DNA of 64,000 bases, from positions 1 to 64,000 of the forward strand of contig URCI01000002.1 of assembly GCA_900546345.1 (NCBI GenBank), given 5' to 3'. The translations under genes were made by a program, and so were the position numbers. The notes under the pieces were generated by a model. That model saw only the letters and a list, made by a program, of their open reading frames with translations, did not search any database and was not told the DNA's origin. This stretch comes from an uncultured Prevotella sp. (lineage in GTDB: Bacteria > Bacteroidota > Bacteroidia > Bacteroidales > Bacteroidaceae). Shown here piece after piece: positions 33,781 to 42,527 of the stretch; the first letter of the stretch is position 1, and each line of letters starts with the position of its first letter.

Positions 33781-35583
33781 TTAGTCGCTATGAATCTTGC
33801 TATGGCAGTCTGCACAAACGATAAGTGTCTTTCTGTGCATTTTGAGCATTCTTCGTTCCCACTCAGTCTTACCTTTCAATTCTGAAAGTTTTCTGACGTG
33901 GTGTACTTCAACCTTTGCCTCCTTGCCACAAAGTTCACATTTCCCTGCTAATAGTCTTTCAATCAAACTCATAGAGGGAGTAATGAACATGTAAGGCAGA
34001 TTGTCATACTTTGCGGTCCCCAAGTCGGTCAACCGCCTGAAGCCCTCATTGTAGAACACTCTTGGCTTTCTCTCGCCCTTCTTATCCGTGAACCAAACAA
34101 CAAAGTTATCACCTTCACGCAACTTGTTTGTCACAGCCCTCACGGAACAATTCCATTTCATGGCAAGAGTCTTGAACATACTGAACTTCATGATGCACCC
34201 GAAAGAGCTACCAAGTGCCGATGCATTGTTTGCAATAGAGTAATACTTATAGAAGCCACGTATCTCAGTATTGTAGCGGCTGACGATTTCATGGGGCTCT
34301 GAGTCCATAAGGTACGTTCGCCCTTTGTACCGCCAAACCTCTTTGCCTTTTTCCGAGACTACTTCCATTGCCGCAAGGTCAATGAGCTTCTTTTTAATCA
34401 CTTCCCGTGATATATGAAGAACCACATTTCCATTGCGATGTCTGCGTATTTCTCCTCTCACATTCTTCTGTGCGGTGTAATCTTTACGGACACATATCTC
34501 GTAGCCCAAGAATTTGGCGTAGTCTTGTGCGTTGGTTATCAGAGTCTTTTCTTGTGACATTTCCAACTTCAGCTTTTCTTGCATAAAATGAGTAATGTCG
34601 GCCTTGATTTTGACGCACTCTTCCTTTGTGCCAATGACCCCAATGAGAAAGTCATCAGCATACCGCACATATTTCAGTCTACGGAAATTTTCATCCATAT
34701 CGGCTCCACTCGGCATTGTCAGTATCTGCCTTTGTTTAGTACGAAGTTCATCTATCATTGCAGATATTTTACCTGCATCCTTAACCTCGTTTATTCTCTT
34801 TTTAAGATAATGCACGCGGTTGTTTAGCTTACAGATGTCCTTGTTCCTGCGCCTCACTGTTCCCTTGCGGAATTTCTGTGCATATTCTTCCATAAACTTA
34901 TCGAACTTGTCAAGGTAGATATTCGCCAATATTGGACTGACGATGCCGCCTTGCGGTGTGCCCGAATAGGTCTTGTTGAATTGCCATTCTTCCAAATACC
35001 CTGCATTGAGAAATTTGCGTATCAGACGTAGAAATCTCTCGTCTAATATCCTTTCCCTTAGTATTTCAATGAGCACGTTGTGGTCTATGTTGTCGAAGAA
35101 GCCTTTTATGTCTCCCTCAATAAACCATTTAGTACCATTGAAGTTGTTTTGCAAACTCTTCAGTGCGGTATGGCAACTGCGATTAGGTCGGAATCCATGC
35201 GAGGTCCATTCGAAATAACCTTCATAGATAGCTTCCAATATCATCCTTACCACCTCTTGCACTAATTTGTCTGCGAAAGCGGGAATACCCAACGGACGTT
35301 TCTTGCCGTTCTTCTTGGGAATGTAAACCCTCCTTGCAGGTTTGGGACTGTAGGTCTCATTCTTAAGGCTGTCTATCAGCTTGTTTACCTTGTCAACGCT
35401 CATGCCGTCTGCTGTCTTCTTATCTGTTCCGGCAGTCATATTGCCGGGCTTTGCGTGTATACGCTGATAGGCGACATAGAACATTTGCTCATTGAACAAG
35501 ATACGATAGAGTCTTTCGTACTTGTAGCTTGAATCACTGCTGTGTTCAGCTAAAATGTTTAATACTTGCTCAGGATTTCTCAT
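33781..35583 (-). CDS. ltrA: Group II intron-encoded protein: reverse transcriptase, maturase, HNH endonuclease
   Basis: Encodes 600 residues. The reverse transcriptase domain (about 20-330) includes PLGIPAFADKLVQEVVRMIL, SHGFRPNRSCHTAL, the TPQGGIVSPILANIYL motif and catalytic YADD. A maturase (X) domain follows. The C-terminal HNH endonuclease (about 555-600) reads CELCGKEAKVEVHHVRKLSEL then VCADCHSKIHSD. All key residues are present, so splicing and retrohoming should be possible. The start at 35583 (MRNPEQVLNIL) is chosen because upstream codons fall in the folded intron domains. Confidence 0.9.
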   Translation of the reverse strand: MRNPEQVLNILAEHSSDSSYKYERLYRILFNEQMFYVAYQRIHAKPGNMTAGTDKKTADGMSVDKVNKLIDSLKNETYSPKPARRVYIPKKNGKKRPLGIPAFADKLVQEVVRMILEAIYEGYFEWTSHGFRPNRSCHTALKSLQNNFNGTKWFIEGDIKGFFDNIDHNVLIEILRERILDERFLRLIRKFLNAGYLEEWQFNKTYSGTPQGGIVSPILANIYLDKFDKFMEEYAQKFRKGTVRRRNKDICKLNNRVHYLKKRINEVKDAGKISAMIDELRTKQRQILTMPSGADMDENFRRLKYVRYADDFLIGVIGTKEECVKIKADITHFMQEKLKLEMSQEKTLITNAQDYAKFLGYEICVRKDYTAQKNVRGEIRRHRNGNVVLHISREVIKKKLIDLAAMEVVSEKGKEVWRYKGRTYLMDSEPHEIVSRYNTEIRGFYKYYSIANNASALGSSFGCIMKFSMFKTLAMKWNCSVRAVTNKLREGDNFVVWFTDKKGERKPRVFYNEGFRRLTDLGTAKYDNLPYMFITPSMSLIERLLAGKCELCGKEAKVEVHHVRKLSELKGKTEWERRMLKMHRKTLIVCADCHSKIHSD

Positions 35584-36152
35584 ACGTCTCTCACGTTTTC
35601 CTTTGTTTGTAATAAAGTTACATACTGTTCCCCTTCGCCATGTGCAGGCTATTAACCTGCTCGGACTACTACGAGAACTCCGTTGCCATGTCGGATATTC
35701 ATGGGCCAACCCCAATAGCCATTCTTTTGGCTTTCCGATTTAGGCAATCCCCAGTTAGCTACGCTTGATAACTATTGGCATGACATATTGTCGGATGCGA
35801 CTTTCGTTCGTTTCCGCTTATTGCGGCTGCGTCATAATCGGCTCTTCTTGCTCTGCACTAACGCGAAATAGACAGAGTATTATGAAATGACGTTTATAAT
35901 AGCCTTCCGTCATTGCAAGATGTGGTACCGCCGAACTATCGTTAAACCAATCAAGGCTTCATCCTCATATATGTCTTTTCGTCTTGCCCCTCAGTCGTCA
36001 CATGGCTATTTGTGAACTCGGAACTTTAATCAGCATGCTACACTCCCCTCTGAGTTTCCTCTTTGGATAAGCTGATTGACAATAGGATTTATCGAGCCCA
36101 ATCCTAACTTCTTGCTATTGAAGCATTTATCAAGCGACCAATCTGGGCGCAC

Positions 36153-37296
36153 TCGCGTAGATTTGAGTGGTCCGAATGTTCGTGTGACCGAGCATACGGG
36201 AAACGCTCTCAATGGGCACTCCCTTGCTCAGCGTCAGTGTAGCAAAGGTATGGCGGGCCATGTGGAAGGTCAGCTCCTTGTCGATGCCACAGGCTGTAGC
36301 AATCTCCTTCAGATACTGATTGGTCTTCTGATTAGAGAATACTGGGAACACATGTCCCTTTTTCTTCTTGGGGTAGTCCTTGTACTTCTCAATGATGCGC
36401 TTTGCACCATCAGAAAGCACGACGTTGATGGGGGTCACGGTCTTGACACGCTTGGATATGATCCAGTCCACATCAGCAAGTCTCATGATTTTATCGTATG
36501 TGAGAGCCTTGACGTCGATGTAGGCGAGACCTGTGAAGCAGGAGAAGATGAACAGGTCGCGTACAAGCTCAAGACGCGGAAGGTCGAAGTGCTTGGTCAT
36601 AATGGCGGAAATCTCTTCGTCCGTGAGGAAGCCACGGTCCACCTTTTCCATGTGGAAGTGAACGCCCACGAAGGGGTCCTTGTGGATAACACCTAATTTG
36701 ATGCCATACAAGATTACGGTACGGAAGGTCTTCATGGTCTTCACGGCTGTGTTGTTACACATGTTGACATCCGTCATCAGAAAGTTCTTGTAGTCCTGGA
36801 CCACGACGGGGTTAAGTTCCTTGAGGGACATGTCCTTGCAGTGATACTTCTTCTCAAGCATCTGCGTGAAGCGCTTCTTGCACAGCTCGTATTTGCTTAG
36901 GGAAGTTTTGCTCAGACACACGCCCACCTGCTCCTTTACATTCTTGATGTATTTATCCAAGAGCTTTCCGATGGTGTCGTACTCTTCGTCCACTCCCAGG
37001 AAGACTGCCTTTACACGGTCAAGTGCAAGTGTTCCCTCGAATTCCAGTTTCTCGGCGATAGCCAAAAGCTCATCACGGATTCCGCCAAGCTTCTTATTGG
37101 TCTGTACCACCTCTGTGTTACGACCTTTGAGTTGTTGACGCTGACCATCCCACAGCTCTGGTTTGATACTGATCCCTGTCGTTCCTGCTGAGATGCGCTC
37201 ACCGTCCAGAGAGAGCCGGATCATGACGGCACATGTGCCATCCTTGTTCACATGATTTCCACGAATGTAGAAACTAACCTTAAAGATACGTCTCAT
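36153..37296 (-). CDS. int: Tyrosine integrase of the element, 5' exon (residues 1-381)
   Basis: The N-terminal arm-DNA-binding domain (about 5-85) is followed by a SAM-like core-binding domain (about 105-205) and the catalytic domain. H345-x-x-R348 (HMARHTFA), H371 (LGHTNI) and nucleophile Y380 (TTQIY) are seen. The usual first arginine is replaced in TGLAYIDV, as in other Bacteroidetes element integrases. The intron enters after GCG-A, four nucleotides past the Tyr codon. Unspliced RNA would yield a 388-residue protein ending SAPRLVA. Spliced, the product is 435 residues. It integrates the element at the adjacent tRNA-Ser. Confidence 0.9.
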
Positions 37297-37360
37297 ACGC
37301 TTTACATAAATTTAGTGCAACAATGCTCCCGGTCGAATACAACCCGGTTTGAAGCCGTCT

Positions 37361-37541
37361 GGCTACACAAAACCGAAGTTATAATTTCGCTCACCGAGAA
37401 ATTCATCGGCTGCAAAGTTAAACATAATCGACTGATAGACAATGGTTTCTATGGGATCTGTGTCGGGTCTGTAGAGGGTCTGTATCGGGTCTTTGGCTAC
37501 ACTTTTTGATTTTTGCGTTTTCGTGTACCGTATGTGTAGCC
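37361..37541. promoter_or_regulatory. Candidate attachment-site arm region and integrase promoter region
   Basis: Between the integrase start and the tRNA lie GGCTACAC at 37361 and 37495 and its inverted form GTGTAGCC at 37534. Three tandem 11-bp units are also present (see the next entry). The 392-bp gap 37297-37688 contains no gene. It should hold the right end of the integrated element (att site), the arm sites and the integrase promoter. Confidence 0.6.
37457..37489 (+). repeat. Three tandem 11-bp repeats beside the attachment site
   Basis: Units TCTGTGTCGGG, TCTGTAGAGGG and TCTGTATCGGG follow one another without gaps, with a fourth partial TCT after. The 11-bp period is close to one DNA turn, so a protein could bind all copies on one face. 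They lie just before the GGCTACAC at 37495. Confidence 0.7.
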
Positions 37542-37688
37542 GAAATATGACCATTTCGAGACCATTCAGAGGTTTTTTAAGTGGTCACTACGAAAAGCAA
37601 GACACGAAAAAAGTGCCGCAAATCGTTGATTTTACGGCACTTAGCTAATTTTGTGAGTTGACTTACTTATTTTGTAAAGTCTTTTCAG

Positions 37689-37773
37689 CGGAGAGAGAGG
37701 GATTCGAACCCCCGGTACCTCTCGGTACGACGGTTTTCAAGACCGTTGTAATCGACCACTCTACCATCTCTCC
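37689..37773 (-). tRNA. tRNA-Ser (anticodon TGA)
   Basis: Reads on the minus strand from GGAGAGA (37773) to TCTCTCC plus discriminator G (37689), 85 nt, CCA not encoded. The acceptor stem is 7 bp, the anticodon loop is CTTGAAA (TGA), a long variable arm follows (CGTACCGAGAGGTACC), and the T loop is GGTTCGAATCC. The gene is complete. Its 3' end faces the element's integrase, so it is the probable integration target. A TACCTTTG promoter box lies at 37814-37821. Confidence 0.95.
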
Positions 37774-37813
37774 AATGGTTGTGATGTACCTGCATCATTT
37801 CTGATTGCGGATG

Positions 37814-37821
37814 CAAAGGTA
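37814..37821 (-). promoter_or_regulatory. -7 box (TACCTTTG) for tRNA-Ser
   Basis: Minus-strand TAnnTTTG match about 40 bp upstream of the mature tRNA 5' end. Confidence 0.55.
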
Positions 37822-37917
37822 CAGAATTTCTCTGAAAAAGAAATAAAGTGATGAAGAAATTATATGCCGGTTAGAGATTATTAACATTAATAAAGTCGAT
37901 AGCTAAATGAAAAGAGG

Positions 37918-37925
37918 TAATTTTG
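37918..37925 (+). promoter_or_regulatory. -7 box (TAATTTTG) upstream of mutS2
   Basis: Plus-strand TAnnTTTG match in the 333-bp gap between tRNA-Ser and mutS2. It would give a leader of about 175 nt. Nothing else is seen in the gap. A closer unrecognised promoter is possible. Confidence 0.45.
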
Positions 37926-38106
37926 CAATAAAGATAAACATCGAAATGGCTGTTAATTGTAGTTGTTCACCTTGAAAAGCGAGTGTGCGGACAATGAAAC
38001 CATGAGACACCGAATTATGATGCTAAAGATAAACGCAATTAATTGGGATCTGGCCCGATATATAAAACCAGTCCGGTTATAAAATAAGATTAGATAAAAG
38101 ATAGAA

Positions 38107-40773
38107 ATGATATACCCAAAGAACTTCGAAAAGAAGATTGGATACGACGAGATAAGAACGTGGCTTAAAAACTATTGCCTGAGTACTCTCGGAAAGAGCA
38201 CGGTGGAGACAATGGCCTTCACAGCCGATTCACAACAGATTGCAACCTGGCTGGAAGAAAACCGTGAGATGCGGAGAATCATCGAAGAAGAAGATGACTT
38301 CGACCTGTCGGGCTTCTATGATGTGCGTGACAGTCTGAAGCGAGTGCGGTTGGAGGGAACGTGGATGGAAGAGGGTGAGTTATTCGACCTCAGACGTTCC
38401 TTGGCAACGATAGACTCATTGGTTCGATTCCTTTATAGAGGTGAGCCACTTGAGGATGAGTCTGAGGCAGAAGGTGATTTTGAATTGAGAAAGTGGAGTT
38501 ATCCCGCTCTTCACGATCTTGCGGATGGTATTGCAACTTTTCCGGTTATCATCCAGCAGATCGACCAAATCATAGATAAATATGGTCACATGCGCGATAG
38601 TGCATCACCAGAGCTGCATGCTATCCGTCAGGAATTGGCCAGGACGGAAGGTTCTATTTCAAAGATTCTTAATGGTATTCTTCACTCAGCTCAAAGTGAG
38701 GGCTTGGTGGAAAAAGACGTCACTCCTACATTGCGCGACGGACGATTGGTGATACCTATCGTTCCTTCGTTGAAACGACGTATTCCCGGCATTGTGCATG
38801 ACGAGAGTGCTACGGGCCGCACAGTATTTGTTGAGCCGACCGAAGTGGTTGAGGCCAACAACAAGATCCGGGAGTTGGAGGCAGAAGAGCGTCAGGAGAT
38901 CATCCGCATACTGACCAAGATGTCGTCCCGCATCCGTCCACATGTTCGTGAGATGCTCGACTCGTACCATTTTCTTGCTGAGATCGACTTGATACAGGCG
39001 AAATGTCAGCTGGCAAAGGCGATGCGTGCCGTAGAACCGGAGATGAAGCCGTATCCTTATCTTGACTTCATTTCAGCCCGCCATCCGCTGTTGGAGCGTC
39101 ATCTTGCTCATGCAAAACGAGATAACGAGAATGGTGGTATGATGGAGAGTCAGAAGCCAACAGCAGTAGTGCCTTTGGACATTCAGCTCACCCCTGAAAA
39201 GCATATTCTTATCATCTCTGGTCCCAACGCCGGAGGTAAATCGGTGTGCTTAAAGACGACAGGACTATTGCAATATATGCTCCAGACAGGATTAAGCATT
39301 CCTGTAAGTGAACGAAGTAAATGTGGTGTGTTTAAGGATGTTATGATTGATATAGGTGATGAGCAAAGTCTTGAGAATGATTTGAGTACCTATTCGTCGC
39401 ATCTATTAAACATGAAGGTGATGATGCGCCAAGCCAGTTCTCAGACTTTGATTTTGATCGATGAGTTTGGAACGGGCACCGAGCCACAGATTGGTGGTGC
39501 TATTGCAGAGAGTGTCTTAGGTCAGTTCTGCAAAAAGGGAGCATGGGCAGTAATCACGACCCACTATCAGAATCTGAAGCATTTTGCCGACAGTCACGAG
39601 GGTGTAGTGAATGGTGCCATGCTCTACGACCGCCACGAGATGCGTCCTCTGTTTCATTTGTCGATAGGCCGCCCGGGCAGTTCTTTCGCCATTGAGATAG
39701 CTCGTAAGATCGGATTACCGGAGGAGGTGATTCGTGAAGCATCAGACATCGTTGGCTCTGACTACATTCAAAGCGACAAATATCTTCAGGATATCGTGCG
39801 CGACAAGCGTTACTGGGAACAGAAACGACAAGCCGTGCATGAGCAGGAAAAGCGTTTGCAACGCCAAATCGACGAATACGAAAAAGGTGTAACAGAAGTA
39901 GAAAAGCAACGTAAAGAGATTCTTGCCAATGCCCGTCAGGAGGCTAAAGAATTGCTTGCTCAGAGCAACAAGCAGATAGAGAATGCCATCCGTGAAATCC
40001 GTGAGGAGCAAGCAGAGAAGGAAGCCACGAAAAAAATCCGGGCCGAGCTTGAGCAGTTCAAGCAGGATGTTGATGAGGATACGTGGAAGAAGCCGGGCAA
40101 ACGTTCTACTGGAATACTTTCAGACGAGGACTTTCAAAAGAAAGTGGCACAGATACAAGCCCGCAAGCAGCGCCATGAGCAGCGTAAGAAGGACAAGCAA
40201 GCGAGTGAGCAGCAAGCAGCTAAGGTCCTGAGAGAAGCCGTGGGGAAGGGACAACAAAACGCCAACCGCCCCATTGTCATTGGCGACGTAGTAAAGATGC
40301 GTGGCGTTCAGTCTCAGGGTAGGGTAGAGAGTATAGACGGCAAGACCGCGGCAGTGATCTTTGGCGACATGCGCACCAAGGTTCCTGTAAGCAGGTTGAC
40401 ATTAGCCGATAGTTCTGCTTCATCCGATAATAGTGAGCGTCCAAAGACAAAAATGGATGAGTTGAAAGAGGGATTGAAGCAGTATGGCATTTCTCGCATG
40501 ACACAAGAGACCATTGACGACCACCGCAAGAATTTCCATCAGGATCTCGACGTCCGAGGCATGCGTGGTGATGAGGCATTGCAGGCCGTTCGCTATTTTA
40601 TTGATGATGCCATACTCATGGGGATGCCGCGTGTGCGCATTCTCCATGGGAAAGGTAATGGCATTTTGCGTCAACTCATTCGACAATATTTGAGCGCTGA
40701 GCCCAACGTCAGCCACTTTGCAGACGAGAATGTACAATTTGGAGGCGCTGGTATCACTGTGGTCGACTTTTAG
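38107..40773 (+). CDS. mutS2: MutS2 family ATPase/endonuclease
   Basis: Encodes 888 residues. The MutS core ATPase has Walker A GPNAGGKS at 372-379 and LILIDEFGTGTEPQ further on. A long charged coiled-coil region (about 555-720) and a linker follow, then a C-terminal Smr nuclease domain (about 815-888) with LDVRGMRGDEA and HGKGNGILR. There is no N-terminal mismatch-recognition domain, as expected for MutS2. Known roles: suppression of recombination and ribosome-collision rescue in relatives. It is the first chromosomal gene beyond the element. Confidence 0.95.
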   Translation: MIYPKNFEKKIGYDEIRTWLKNYCLSTLGKSTVETMAFTADSQQIATWLEENREMRRIIEEEDDFDLSGFYDVRDSLKRVRLEGTWMEEGELFDLRRSLATIDSLVRFLYRGEPLEDESEAEGDFELRKWSYPALHDLADGIATFPVIIQQIDQIIDKYGHMRDSASPELHAIRQELARTEGSISKILNGILHSAQSEGLVEKDVTPTLRDGRLVIPIVPSLKRRIPGIVHDESATGRTVFVEPTEVVEANNKIRELEAEERQEIIRILTKMSSRIRPHVREMLDSYHFLAEIDLIQAKCQLAKAMRAVEPEMKPYPYLDFISARHPLLERHLAHAKRDNENGGMMESQKPTAVVPLDIQLTPEKHILIISGPNAGGKSVCLKTTGLLQYMLQTGLSIPVSERSKCGVFKDVMIDIGDEQSLENDLSTYSSHLLNMKVMMRQASSQTLILIDEFGTGTEPQIGGAIAESVLGQFCKKGAWAVITTHYQNLKHFADSHEGVVNGAMLYDRHEMRPLFHLSIGRPGSSFAIEIARKIGLPEEVIREASDIVGSDYIQSDKYLQDIVRDKRYWEQKRQAVHEQEKRLQRQIDEYEKGVTEVEKQRKEILANARQEAKELLAQSNKQIENAIREIREEQAEKEATKKIRAELEQFKQDVDEDTWKKPGKRSTGILSDEDFQKKVAQIQARKQRHEQRKKDKQASEQQAAKVLREAVGKGQQNANRPIVIGDVVKMRGVQSQGRVESIDGKTAAVIFGDMRTKVPVSRLTLADSSASSDNSERPKTKMDELKEGLKQYGISRMTQETIDDHRKNFHQDLDVRGMRGDEALQAVRYFIDDAILMGMPRVRILHGKGNGILRQLIRQYLSAEPNVSHFADENVQFGGAGITVVDF

Positions 40774-40872
40774 ATTGATAGTTATTCTATAGTTTTAATC
40801 TTTCAAAATGGATTGCAAATAAACAGGCATGGTGCTTTAAAAGAATCAATCACGATCAGTCAAGCTGAAGAA

Positions 40873-40912
40873 CCGCTGTCCCCCCTGATGTAGGCTTAGG
40901 GGGTGACAGCGG
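40873..40912 (+). terminator. GC-rich hairpin after mutS2
   Basis: CCGCTGTCCCCCCT and AGGGGGTGACAGCGG pair over about 14 bp with one bulge and an 11-nt loop. It lies 100 bp after the mutS2 stop and directly before the receptor remnant. There is no T-run. Confidence 0.4.
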
Positions 40913-41289
40913 TAGGGTAGTGGACAAGGCGAGCCAAGCTCCGTTGAAATTTGTCACCGTGACGCTGCTGCGGTCCGACAGTAGCATGGTCGGCGGCGCT
41001 GTCACCGACTCGCTCGGCCAATACAAAGTGAAGGGTATTGCTGCCGGGTCCTACATTGTTAAATATAGCTATGTGGGATTCGCCCCGACGGAACGCCGCG
41101 TGACGGTGAATGGCAGCCAGACGGCGTGTCGGGAGAGGTGAACAACATCACGAAAAAGAACGTTGTGCCAGGTCTCAACGGCTCTGTACGCGGCAACATA
41201 GGCAGCAAGGGGGCGCGCCAACACCGGGCTGAGCCTCAACTGTCAACAAGGCCGATGGAGCTTCAACGGTAATGTGGGATATCGCAAGG
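40913..41289 (+). pseudogene. Remnant of a TonB-dependent/outer-membrane beta-barrel receptor
   Basis: The frame from about 40913 gives VVDKASQAPLKFVTVTLLR, then SLGQYKVKGIAAGSYIVKYSYVGF, a carboxypeptidase-regulatory-like domain of SusC/TonB-type receptors. After a jump, another frame gives SGEVNNITKKNVVPGLNGSVRGN (plug end). After a further frameshift comes ANTGLSLNCQQGRWSFNGNVGYRKG (barrel strands). The start, most of the plug and most of the barrel are missing. It is a decayed, internally deleted gene joined at about 41290 to another remnant. Confidence 0.75.
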
Positions 41290-41460
41290 GGTAATCATGC
41301 TGCAGTCGTGAAGACTGAGGGTGGAGTCGTTCCACACCTTATCGCCGAAGAGCACGTGGTCGTTGAGGTCAGCGAACTGTAGGGCGAAAGTGCCGAGATA
41401 TTCCTCTCCGGCTGTCTGTACTATCTTGTTCTTTGTCATCATATTCTGGTAATTGTCCAT
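41290..41460 (-). pseudogene. N-terminal fragment of a carboxymuconolactone decarboxylase-like gene
   Basis: Fifty-seven residues begin MDNYQNMMTKNKIVQTAGEE, followed by LGTFALQFADLNDHVLFGDKVW and LSLHDCSMIT. These fit the start of the AhpD/CMD family found beside AraC and MBL-fold genes. The frame then runs into the opposite-strand receptor remnant and stops. The promoter (TAACTTTG, 41489-41496) is intact, so a truncated peptide may still be made. Confidence 0.7.
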
Positions 41461-41488
41461 AATGTATAAATGATAATGCTTACGGATG

Positions 41489-41496
41489 CAAAGTTA
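41489..41496 (-). promoter_or_regulatory. -7 box (TAACTTTG) of the truncated CMD gene
   Basis: Minus-strand TAnnTTTG match about 30 nt before the ATG at 41460. It remains intact although the gene is broken. Confidence 0.6.
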
Positions 41497-41587
41497 CAGA
41501 GTTTCACTAATCGCTATGTTATATGAATCCCCGACAAACTTACCATTTTCGTTGAAAAGAGCCAAAGGAAATAAAAAGCGATTATCA

Positions 41588-42397
41588 CTATGCCCCCACT
41601 TGCTTCCTTCTCATCTCCGATGGCGGCATGCCCATCACCTGCTTGAAGGCGCGATTGAAGTTGGCGGGCGAGCTGAAGCCGGTATCGTAGGCTATCTCCT
41701 TGATAGGCATCGTGTTGTCGGCCATCAGCTCCAGCGAGCGGATGATGCGCTGATAGCCCAAGTAGTTGCTGAACGTGGTGCCGGCCTCGCTGAAGAGGCG
41801 GCTGAGTGTCCTGGGTGAGACTCCGGCTTCATGCGCTGCATCCTCCACCTTCACGTTGTCGGCAAGATGACGATGGAGAAAGGCCATGGCCTTGCGCAGG
41901 GTGGGGTGGAGCGTGGCATCTATACCCCGTAGCGGCAACACAAGCTGTCGTTCTTCTTTGCGGAAGGTGTGAAAGAACGAGAGGCAGAAGCCGAACAGTC
42001 CGCTGTCGTCCTTAGTGATGACGGGACCGTAACCGGCGATGAACCGGAAGTTGGCCATCGCCCACGGACAGACATAGTGTACGGAGAAAACATCGTCAGC
42101 CACCATGGCATCGCTCTCGGAGAGGAAATAGAAGATGCGGAGCGCAATGCGGCGGTTGTGGCTCGTCAGGGCGTGGACCATGCCACGCGGAATCCAGCAC
42201 GCGTAGCCCTCGGGAACGAAATACTCACGTTCGCCGACAGTGACACGCAGGGTGCCGGCGACAGTTTCCACCAACTGTATGCAGTCGTGGCTGTGGGGAG
42301 CCAGGTCGATGCCCTCACGCCCCGTGTCCTTGACCATCACCTTGTCCGGAGAACCATTGTCGACAAGCCGGATAAAGCTGCGTTGTTCTTCATTCAT
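41588..42397 (-). CDS. AraC-family regulator with cupin N terminus
   Basis: Encodes 269 residues. The N-terminal cupin-like sensor (LAPHSHDCIQLVETVAGTLRVTVGEREYFVPEGYACWIPRG) carries a His/His pattern. The C-terminal AraC DNA-binding domain has two helix-turn-helix units (about 190-265, including SPRTLSRLFSEAGTTF and IKEIAYDTGFSSPANFNRAFK). The gene is divergent from the MBL-fold gene at 42528 and probably controls it and the neighbouring CMD remnant. The inducer is unknown. Confidence 0.85.
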   Translation of the reverse strand: MNEEQRSFIRLVDNGSPDKVMVKDTGREGIDLAPHSHDCIQLVETVAGTLRVTVGEREYFVPEGYACWIPRGMVHALTSHNRRIALRIFYFLSESDAMVADDVFSVHYVCPWAMANFRFIAGYGPVITKDDSGLFGFCLSFFHTFRKEERQLVLPLRGIDATLHPTLRKAMAFLHRHLADNVKVEDAAHEAGVSPRTLSRLFSEAGTTFSNYLGYQRIIRSLELMADNTMPIKEIAYDTGFSSPANFNRAFKQVMGMPPSEMRRKQVGA

Positions 42398-42482
42398 TCT
42401 TCTTATACTATTTCATCATGTCATTGGCACGATATGAGAAGTCTTTGGCATTATTTGCAAATTCTGCACAAAGATAATATAT

Positions 42483-42490
42483 TAATTTTG
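42483..42490 (+). promoter_or_regulatory. -7 box (TAATTTTG) of the MBL-fold gene
   Basis: Plus-strand TAnnTTTG match 38 nt upstream of the ATG at 42528, in the 130-bp gap shared with the divergent AraC gene. Confidence 0.6.
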
Positions 42491-42527
42491 CAATCGAAAA
42501 GGAAAGACCAACAATAATATTAAAAAG

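Larger units (their letters stand above)
33664..36152 (-). mobile_element. Group II intron, complete, inserted in the integrase gene
   Basis: The intron is 2,489 nt. On the minus strand it begins GTGCGCCC at 36152, matching the usual GUGYG 5' end, and ends CCTAC at 33664, matching the AY 3' end. Domain V is at 33725-33758 (34 nt, GAGCCGTAT...ACGGTTC) and domain VI follows at about 33664-33724. The domain IV open frame (33781-35583) encodes the intron protein. The first 570 nt (35584-36152) hold domains I-III and no gene. Removing it exactly restores the integrase frame, so the boundaries are well supported. The intron is in the same orientation as the host gene, as needed for splicing. Confidence 0.92.
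1..37688. mobile_element. Integrative conjugative element, right-hand part
   Basis: This is a conjugative element of the Bacteroidetes CTnDOT-like class. What is seen: a TraA-TraN type secretion operon, a VirD4-like coupling protein, ArdC, primase-like and HU-like accessory genes, and an Arm-type tyrosine integrase beside a tRNA-Ser gene. The right boundary is inferred to be at the 3' end of the tRNA, because ordinary chromosomal genes start just beyond it. The left boundary is not visible: no second copy of the tRNA 3' end was found in the window, and no relaxase gene is present. The element therefore probably continues to the left of position 1. Confidence 0.85.

Noticed and set aside
33781..35583. 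A stand-alone retron or defence-type reverse transcriptase
   Set aside because: Maturase and HNH domains, domain V and splice boundaries show it is a group II intron protein.
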